Part shown: piece after piece, positions 5,377 through 9,789 of the stretch
Position numbering within the stretch: the stretch's first letter is position 1
Layout of the letters: each line of letters begins with the position of its first letter
Source: Candidatus Omnitrophota bacterium
GTDB lineage: Bacteria > Omnitrophota > Gorgyraeia > B26-G9
NCBI GenBank assembly: GCA_003645745.1
Contig: QNCH01000044.1
Coordinates: 1-9,789 of the forward strand
Length of the DNA: 9,789 nucleotides
Reading direction: 5' to 3'
The notes under the pieces: generated by a model
Databases searched by the model: none
What the model saw: the letters and a program-made list of their open reading frames with translations, nothing else
What the model was told of the DNA's origin: nothing
Program-made: the position numbers and the translations under genes

Positions 5377-6657
5377 ATGTTGAGGTTTAGGTTGAAGATA
5401 AAAGTAATAATTGTATTAAGTGTATTTATTTCTTTTTACTATAGTGTCTTAGTAGAAGCTAAAACTTTTAAAGTTGCAAGTTATAACGTGGAAAATTTTT
5501 TCGATCTTTGTAAAGATGGAACTGAATACATCGAGTATATTCCCAATACTAAGTATGGCTGGAATAAAGATATTTTAGAGATTAAAGGTGCTAATATTGC
5601 TAAAGTAATCAAAAGCCTGGAAGCTGATGTTATTGCTTTGCAAGAAATCGAGTCAAAAAAAGCTCTTATTTTTTTGCAGGATAAACTAAGAAGAATTGGT
5701 GTTGATTATTCATATATTGGAATTGCTGATTCTAAGGCTACTGCAGTGAAATGTGCGGTTATGTCTAAATTTCCGATTATTAATAAAGAGGAAATACGAG
5801 TTGGGCATAGAAGTGAAAGGAATATTTTAAAAGTTACCCTTGATATTGACGGTAATAGTTTTATCTTGTTTATTAATCACTGGAAATCTAAACAAGGCCC
5901 TGAAAGCAGGAGGATAACTTATGCTAAAAAAATTAGGAAAGAAATTGATCAGCTTAAAAAAACTGTTGATTTTATAGTAATCGGTGATTTTAATTCTAAT
6001 TATAACGAATATAAAACATTCAAATATTCCAGCAGATTAAATAATACTGGTGGGATTACAGGGATTAATCAGATCATCAGGACAGTGAAAGATTCTGTAA
6101 TGGTTGATGAAAAGATTTTGACCGGGCAGTTTAGTAAAGAGTATTTGTACAATTTGTGGCTTGAATTTACTAAATCCAGACGCTGGTCCTACAAATTTTA
6201 CGGGTATAAAAACAGCCCTGATAGTATTATTGTATCCAGCGGACTTTACGATGATAAGGGAATTTCTTATGTTGACAATTCATTTGATAAGTTTGACCCT
6301 GACTATCTGTTTAAGGGGCAGGACATATATCGTTGGCAAATGGACGAAAGTGATGGAGGTAAGCATTTAGGTAAGGGGTATTCAGATCATTTGCCTGTTT
6401 TTGCCTATTTTTCTACAAAACCATTACATTTTAAAAACAACGCTGCTTTTTGCAATCATATTGTTACTTCACATTTGATTGACTTAAACAGTGCTGCCCC
6501 AAAAGAGCTTCAAACAATAAAGGGAATTGGCCCTGTTCTTAGTGCAAGGATTATTGCCGGGCGTCCTTATAAAACTGTGGATGATTTGCTTAAAGTAAAA
6601 GGAATCGGCGTTAAAACACTTGAAAAAATTTGTCCTTATTTTGTGGTTAAGCATTAA
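5377..6657 (+). CDS. Exported endonuclease/exonuclease/phosphatase-family protein with C-terminal ComEA-like HhH domain
   Basis: A 426-residue protein preceded by AAAGGGGA, 4 nt before ATG 5377. Residues 1-28 form a Sec signal peptide (basic start, hydrophobic 10-25, V-E-A-K), so the protein should act outside the cytoplasm. Residues 30-346 are a DNase I-like EEP fold: S-Y-N-V-E-N-F-F-D (35-43), L-Q-E-I-E with metal-binding Glu90, N-H-W-K-S-K with His168, G-D-F-N-S-N with Asp204 and Asn206, P-D-S-I with Asp282, and S-D-H-L-P with Asp337 and His338. All catalytic positions seem intact. Residues 366-423 form a helix-hairpin-helix pair of the ComEA type (L-N-S-A-A, G-I-G-P-V-L-S-A-R-I-I, V-K-G-I-G-V-K-T-L), suggesting DNA binding. 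A secreted or periplasmic nuclease is the most likely role; phosphoesterase activity on other substrates is possible. The 3' end overlaps the convergent antiporter gene by 11 bp. Confidence 0.88.
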   Translation: MLRFRLKIKVIIVLSVFISFYYSVLVEAKTFKVASYNVENFFDLCKDGTEYIEYIPNTKYGWNKDILEIKGANIAKVIKSLEADVIALQEIESKKALIFLQDKLRRIGVDYSYIGIADSKATAVKCAVMSKFPIINKEEIRVGHRSERNILKVTLDIDGNSFILFINHWKSKQGPESRRITYAKKIRKEIDQLKKTVDFIVIGDFNSNYNEYKTFKYSSRLNNTGGITGINQIIRTVKDSVMVDEKILTGQFSKEYLYNLWLEFTKSRRWSYKFYGYKNSPDSIIVSSGLYDDKGISYVDNSFDKFDPDYLFKGQDIYRWQMDESDGGKHLGKGYSDHLPVFAYFSTKPLHFKNNAAFCNHIVTSHLIDLNSAAPKELQTIKGIGPVLSARIIAGRPYKTVDDLLKVKGIGVKTLEKICPYFVVKH

Positions 6658-7813
6658 TAGAATTTGTTTTGTGCAGGGCTAATTTTACAAAGAATGGCCC
6701 GATTATTTCATAAACTATTGTTGTGGCTGCAACAGTGGTAAAAATAATATGGCCGACATCAGGGAATTCTTCTTTTACAATTAAAGCCATACCTAATGCT
6801 ACACCAGCTTGCGGCAGCAGGCCTAAACTGAGATATTTTTTGACGTTATTGTCCGCGTTTGAAATCATAGCCCCAAAATATGTGCCGCTGAATTTTCCAA
6901 TTATTCTAAAATTAAGATAAATTGCTCCGATGAAACCTATTTGCGTGAGCATATTTAGTTCTAAACTAGCTCCTGCAAGTACAAAAAAAACAAGATAAAT
7001 CAGCCAGTCCACATTATTTAATATGTCAAAAAATTTAAAACTTTCATTGTTTAAATTCACTAAAACTGTGGCAAGAAACATACAGCTTAGCAGTACAGAA
7101 ATATGGAAATGCAGGGCAATGCCGGTTGTTAGAAAGATGACTCCTATAGTGCAGATTAATAATTCGGTTTGATTTTTTAAGAATTTTCCGATCAGGCTAA
7201 GAATGAATCCGAATACTCCTCCAAGCACAAGAGAGCCTCCAATTTCTAAAAATGCTTTCAAAAAAACATAAAATAAACTTGTGGAAAGATGCTCATATAT
7301 AGCTCTTGATACTGCTAATGATAGAGAGAATATAATTAGTCCCCATGCGTCATCAAGGGCTACTACGCCCATTAGCGTGTCTACAAATCTGCCTCTTGCT
7401 TTATATTGCTTGACCACCATAATAATGGCTGCTGGCGCGCTTGCCGCAGCGATTGCGCCAAAAAGTAAGGCGTTATATATGGGAACTTTAACATAAAGTA
7501 AGGCAATAATTGTTAAAAGCCATGCACCAATTGCTTCTGAGATGGAAATCCACAAAACTTGTTTACCTACTTGCTGAAAAGTTTGTTTGGAAAAATTTTG
7601 GCCTATGCTAAAAGCAATCAGGCTTAAAGCAATATTAGAAATAAGCCCGGAATGTTTTAGAGTATTTTGAGATATAAAGTTCATCGCAAATGGGCCAATG
7701 ATGATACCTAAAACAAGATACGCGGTAATTGCCGGAGTTTTGATTTTTTCCGCGGTTTTGGTAGAAATAAGGCCCAAAATAAGAATAATGCCCAATTCAA
7801 GGATTATGTTCAT
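6647..7813 (-). CDS. Cation:proton antiporter, CPA2 (Kef/NapA-type) membrane domain
   Basis: A 388-residue integral membrane protein made almost entirely of hydrophobic helices (about 11-12). Family features include the early P-A-I-T-A-Y-L-V-L-G-I-I-I-G-P segment (27-41), the A-S-A-P-A loop (124-128) and the paired aspartates of the ion-binding helix in V-A-L-D-D-A-W-G-L (Asp154-Asp155). A DD pair is typical of electrogenic Na+/H+ antiporters of this superfamily, whereas Kef-type K+ systems usually have QD; Na+/H+ exchange is thus the better guess, not proven. The usual cytoplasmic TrkA-N/RCK domain is absent, so the protein ends with the membrane domain. ATG 7813 lies 2 nt after the stop of the CBS-domain gene, and an AAAAAGG stretch inside that gene's end can serve as ribosome binding site, implying translational coupling. 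Confidence 0.9.
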   Translation of the reverse strand: MNIILELGIILILGLISTKTAEKIKTPAITAYLVLGIIIGPFAMNFISQNTLKHSGLISNIALSLIAFSIGQNFSKQTFQQVGKQVLWISISEAIGAWLLTIIALLYVKVPIYNALLFGAIAAASAPAAIIMVVKQYKARGRFVDTLMGVVALDDAWGLIIFSLSLAVSRAIYEHLSTSLFYVFLKAFLEIGGSLVLGGVFGFILSLIGKFLKNQTELLICTIGVIFLTTGIALHFHISVLLSCMFLATVLVNLNNESFKFFDILNNVDWLIYLVFFVLAGASLELNMLTQIGFIGAIYLNFRIIGKFSGTYFGAMISNADNNVKKYLSLGLLPQAGVALGMALIVKEEFPDVGHIIFTTVAATTIVYEIIGPFFVKLALHKTNSINA

Positions 7814-7815
7814 AT

Positions 7816-8289
7816 TTAAAATATACCTTTTTCTTTAAAAACACTCATTACAATATCAAAGGAGCTGATAATTCCTTTTAAATGATGTTCTTGATCAATT
7901 ACCGTAATTGTGTCGCGTTTATGCAGCTGCATTAGATCATAAGCTTGCTTTATATCTTTATCTTCTTGAATACTCACGACCTTTTTATCTATAATATCAG
8001 CAATAATAATTAGAAAACCGATATTTTCATCTATATCAATATCAAAAATGTCAGTTGTTTCCTGAGAAAGCATTGATAAAGGGTTATGCATTAGAATATT
8101 ATGGTGGTAAGGTTGAAAAATATCAAATAAGCTGCGCATTTGTACAATTCCAAGTAAAGTTTGCTCTTTATTTGTTACAGGCACTATTGGAAAACTGTGA
8201 AAATCTTTAAATATGTTGAGTAATTGGCTAAGGGTGGTGCCTAACTGTACTGAAATTATTTGAGTTTGCATGATGTCTTTTACTTGCAT
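7816..8289 (-). CDS. Two-CBS-domain protein, probable regulatory subunit of the antiporter
   Basis: A 157-residue soluble protein made of a CBS pair. The first is about residues 1-58 (starting V-K-D-I-M, ending G-I-V-Q-M-R-S-L-F-D-I-F). The second is about residues 93-153 (D-K-K-V-V-S-I, then T-V-I-D, then L-K-G-I-I-S-S-F-D-I). CBS pairs usually bind adenine nucleotides and gate partner proteins. The gene precedes the CPA2 antiporter with a 2-nt gap, and that antiporter lacks its own cytoplasmic regulatory domain, so the two likely work as one regulated transporter. A strong GAGGAGAGG site lies at 8295-8303, 5 nt before ATG 8289. The stretch between the CBS domains is rich in Asp and Ile. Family is certain from motifs; the partner role is inferred from gene order. 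Confidence 0.85.
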   Translation of the reverse strand: MQVKDIMQTQIISVQLGTTLSQLLNIFKDFHSFPIVPVTNKEQTLLGIVQMRSLFDIFQPYHHNILMHNPLSMLSQETTDIFDIDIDENIGFLIIIADIIDKKVVSIQEDKDIKQAYDLMQLHKRDTITVIDQEHHLKGIISSFDIVMSVFKEKGIF

Positions 8290-8326
8290 TTGATCCTCTC
8301 CTCATTTATTCTAAATTTTATGAAGG

Positions 8327-9142
8327 TTAGATTTTAGTTAAGCGCTCTAAATCCGCCCATAATTTATTACTGCCCTGGATTGCAACAATCATTTTGTGCT
8401 TGTGAGCAGTAAACATACCTAAAAAACAATGATGCGCTTTTGTTGTGTAGCCTGTTTTTCCAATTAAGTCAGTACATTCTTTCCAGAGAAATTTGTTATG
8501 ATTTTTGAGATAAAATTTTTTCCCGTCAGTGCCTTTGACCATTGTTTTTTTTATCCGCATAATTCTGATTAATTCAGGACAGGCGGATAATTTTTTCATA
8601 AATAAAGATAAATCATAAGCTGTAGAATATTGCCGTTTGTTTCGTTCAGGCAGTCCTGTGGCATTAAGAAAAAAACTGTTTTTAGCGCCTAAAGCTTTTG
8701 CTTTTTTGTTCATAAGTAAAGCAAATTTTATTTCTGTGCCTGAAACTGCTTCCGCGAGAGCTACACCCGCGTCATTTGCTGAACTGATCAGCATGGCTTT
8801 GAGTAAATCTCTTACTTTATATTTAGCGTTTCTGCTAAAGTATGCTTTACTGGGAGTAATCCCTGAAGCTCTTTTACTGATTTTTATCATGGAATTAAGA
8901 TCAAGTTTTTCTACTACAATGATTGCAGTCAGAATTTTTGCTGTACTCGCTGCGGGTAATTTCAGGTGCGCGTTTTTTTGGTAAATAATAGAATTTTTTT
9001 TAAGGTCAAATATAATCGCTGATTTTGCGGTTAATGAAGGGAAGTTAGCAGAACAAAGACAATTATTTTGCCATAAAAAAATGCTGATTATTATCGGCAG
9101 TAAAATCAGAAAAAAAAGTAAAATTGGTTTTTTAAATGGCAT
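8327..9142 (-). CDS. D-alanyl-D-alanine carboxypeptidase, S11 family (PBP5-like)
   Basis: A 271-residue penicillin-binding-type serine peptidase that trims the terminal D-Ala from peptidoglycan pentapeptides. The three active-site motifs are intact: S-T-A-K with nucleophile Ser66 and Lys69, S-A-N at 121-123, and K-T-G at 229-231. Other family marks are S-A-I-I-F-D at 41-46 and N-A-T-G-L-P at 160-165. The N-terminus has a basic start and a long hydrophobic stretch (7-24) followed by N-N-C-L-C, so it is exported and possibly membrane-anchored there. It stops soon after the transpeptidase-like domain, lacking the C-terminal beta domain and amphipathic helix of E. coli PBP5. ATG 9142 has no Shine-Dalgarno sequence and an in-frame TAA lies just upstream, so no earlier start exists. 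It is 19 nt behind the yjbQ-like gene and 37 nt before the CBS gene, probably co-transcribed. Confidence 0.92.
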   Translation of the reverse strand: MPFKKPILLFFLILLPIIISIFLWQNNCLCSANFPSLTAKSAIIFDLKKNSIIYQKNAHLKLPAASTAKILTAIIVVEKLDLNSMIKISKRASGITPSKAYFSRNAKYKVRDLLKAMLISSANDAGVALAEAVSGTEIKFALLMNKKAKALGAKNSFFLNATGLPERNKRQYSTAYDLSLFMKKLSACPELIRIMRIKKTMVKGTDGKKFYLKNHNKFLWKECTDLIGKTGYTTKAHHCFLGMFTAHKHKMIVAIQGSNKLWADLERLTKI

Positions 9143-9161
9143 AGGAGTTTATAAAAAATTT

Positions 9162-9581
9162 TTATTGCCCAATAAAAGTTAAAACTAAATCTCTTTGTCT
9201 TGGCCTTGTGTCAAATTCAGCAAGTACTATTTGCTGCCAGGTGCCTGAGAGAAGTTTAGAATTTTGAAAAGGCACACTTAGCCCCTGTCCCTGTAAAGCT
9301 GAACGAATATGGCTAAAACCATTGGCATCGTTCCATGTTTCGTTGTGCAGGTAATGTTTTTTTTCCGGAGCAATGTTTTCATAAACCTGGCGTATATCTG
9401 AGATCAGCCCGCTTTCATATTCAAACATAGTTATTGCCGCGGTAGAACCAACAACAAAAATATTTACTAAGCCTTCTGTTATCTTTAGTTTATTTAATTC
9501 AGACTGCACGTCAGAGCTGATATCAATCAAGTCATTTGTGCCTTTTGTGCTATAATTTAATCGTTTGATAATGATTTCCAT
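9162..9581 (-). CDS. YjbQ/UPF0047 family protein (secondary thiamine-phosphate synthase-like)
   Basis: A 139-residue single-domain cytoplasmic protein, the normal length for the family. Conserved marks are G-S-T-A-A-I (45-50), E-Y-E-S-G-L (54-59), Y-L-H-N-E-T-W (77-83), D-A-N-G-F-S-H (85-91), S-G-T-W-Q-Q-I (112-118) and E-F-D-T-R-P-R-Q-R (122-130). The histidines at 79 and 91 and nearby acidic residues belong to the family's conserved putative active site. E. coli YjbQ has been reported to have weak thiamine phosphate synthase activity; the physiological role is unclear. It is the first gene of a minus-strand operon running to 6647. ATG 9581 has no ribosome binding site and sits just after a promoter-like sequence, so a leaderless transcript is plausible. 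Confidence 0.92.
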   Translation of the reverse strand: MEIIIKRLNYSTKGTNDLIDISSDVQSELNKLKITEGLVNIFVVGSTAAITMFEYESGLISDIRQVYENIAPEKKHYLHNETWNDANGFSHIRSALQGQGLSVPFQNSKLLSGTWQQIVLAEFDTRPRQRDLVLTFIGQ

Positions 9582-9588
9582 ATAAATA

Positions 9589-9618
9589 ATTTTACCCTGT
9601 CTACTAATACTAAGTCAA
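9589..9618 (-). promoter_or_regulatory. Sigma70-like promoter for the yjbQ-dacA-CBS-antiporter operon
   Basis: On the minus strand TTGACT (9618-9613), an 18-nt spacer and TAAAAT (9594-9589) lie directly before ATG 9581, with 7 nt between the -10 box and the start codon. Transcription would start at or next to the A of the start codon. It is the best -35/-10 pair seen in this interval. Prediction rests on the motif and spacing alone. Confidence 0.5.
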
Positions 9619-9659
9619 TACAAATTTCAATAATAAAATATTTGTAATAGGTGAAAAAC

Positions 9660-9674
9660 TGTGAAATAATCACA
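9660..9674. promoter_or_regulatory. Small palindrome TGTGA-N5-TCACA upstream of the operon promoter
   Basis: TGTGA and TCACA form a perfect 5-bp inverted repeat with a 5-nt AATAA spacer, centred about 85 bp upstream of the expected start of the minus-strand operon. The half-sites equal those of CRP/FNR-type sites, but CRP sites normally have 6 nt between them. It may be an operator for a CRP-family regulator or chance in AT-rich DNA. Confidence 0.25.
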
Positions 9675-9684
9675 AACTGGGGTA

Positions 9685-9763
9685 GGGGGTCAAGTCTCAA
9701 CTTGACAACAAGTCAATCTATTAGGGGGGGTGGGGGTCAAGTCTCAACTTGACAACAAGTCAA
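9685..9763. repeat. Two identical 32-bp direct repeats, 47-bp period, with internal hairpins
   Basis: 9685-9716 and 9732-9763 are identical over 32 bp. Each begins with GGGGGT and contains three related half-sites: GTCAAGT, ACTTGAC and AAGTCAA. The first two form a 7-bp stem with a CTCA loop (9689-9695 with 9700-9706; 9736-9742 with 9747-9753). The middle half-site can alternatively pair with the third (TTGAC-AACAA-GTCAA). The 15-bp spacers share ATTAGG. No ORF is visible in 9582-9789. This may be the edge of a larger repeat block or a mobile-element end continuing beyond the window. Confidence 0.85.
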
Positions 9764-9789
9764 ACATTAGGAGGCTTTGAATAGGATAA

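Noticed and set aside
8637..8984. 115-codon plus-strand open frame
   Set aside because: Lies antisense to the D,D-carboxypeptidase, which has all active-site motifs; the plus-strand product matches no family I know and has no start signals.
9679..9736. G-quadruplex in the G-runs
   Set aside because: The runs (GGGG-TA-GGGGG and GGGGGGG-T-GGGGG) are 31 bp apart, and neither alone gives four separate G-tracts of three with loops.
9685..9763. Possible CRISPR array (two identical 32-bp repeats)
   Set aside because: Only two units with a 15-bp spacer, strong internal symmetry and no cas genes; spacers are too short and share sequence.

Overview
This is an AT-rich bacterial chromosomal segment using the standard genetic code (TGA acts as a stop). 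Several genes have purine-rich ribosome binding sites. The gene content fits a Gram-negative-type or deep-branching, probably uncultured anaerobic lineage: a PBP5-like D,D-carboxypeptidase, an AmmeMemoRadiSam-type radical SAM enzyme, a YjbQ protein, and a membrane protein with a spermidine-synthase-like domain. REP-like repeats and a palindromic element lie between genes. Omnitrophota, Elusimicrobiota or similar is possible, but this is only an impression and the sequence does not prove a phylum.

Region 1 (1-1276) looks like a decaying accessory patch. It opens with the last 30 codons of an IS256-family transposase and the probable right end of that element. The frame of a C-terminal fragment resembling TdeIII-family restriction endonucleases begins at the junction. 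Next comes an alpha/beta hydrolase that keeps its Ser-Asp-His triad but has lost the N-terminal strand and HG motif that normally precede MW.

Region 2 (1355-4951) has two convergent genes. One is a radical SAM enzyme of the AmrS type carrying an unusual N-terminal hydrophobic signal or anchor segment. The other is a 734-residue polytopic membrane protein whose central spermidine-synthase-like domain has lost key active-site residues. Between them is a cluster of short inverted repeats with core GCAGGGAATCTAC; one repeat supplies the stop codon of the membrane-protein gene.

Region 3 (4952-5376) is the divergent intergenic region. It holds a nearly symmetrical palindrome of about 174 bp with sigma70-like promoter motifs facing outward at both ends, and a 33-codon ORF with a near-ideal ribosome binding site that contains a further copy of the REP-like repeat.

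Region 4 (5377-9581) has an exported endonuclease/exonuclease/phosphatase-fold protein with a C-terminal ComEA-like helix-hairpin-helix domain. It overlaps by 11 bp the end of a four-gene minus-strand operon: yjbQ-like, D,D-carboxypeptidase, two-CBS-domain protein, CPA2 cation:proton antiporter. The CBS and antiporter genes are 2 nt apart and probably form a regulator/transporter pair. A sigma70-like promoter sits so close to the first start codon that the operon may be transcribed leaderless.

Region 5 (9582-9789) is non-coding and carries two identical 32-bp repeats, 47 bp apart, each with three GTCAAG-type half-sites. I saw no rRNA, tRNA or CRISPR array. No complete, clearly novel system is evident. 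The most unusual items are the signal-bearing radical SAM enzyme, the degenerate spermidine-synthase-like membrane protein, the promoter-bearing palindrome and the split CBS/antiporter module.
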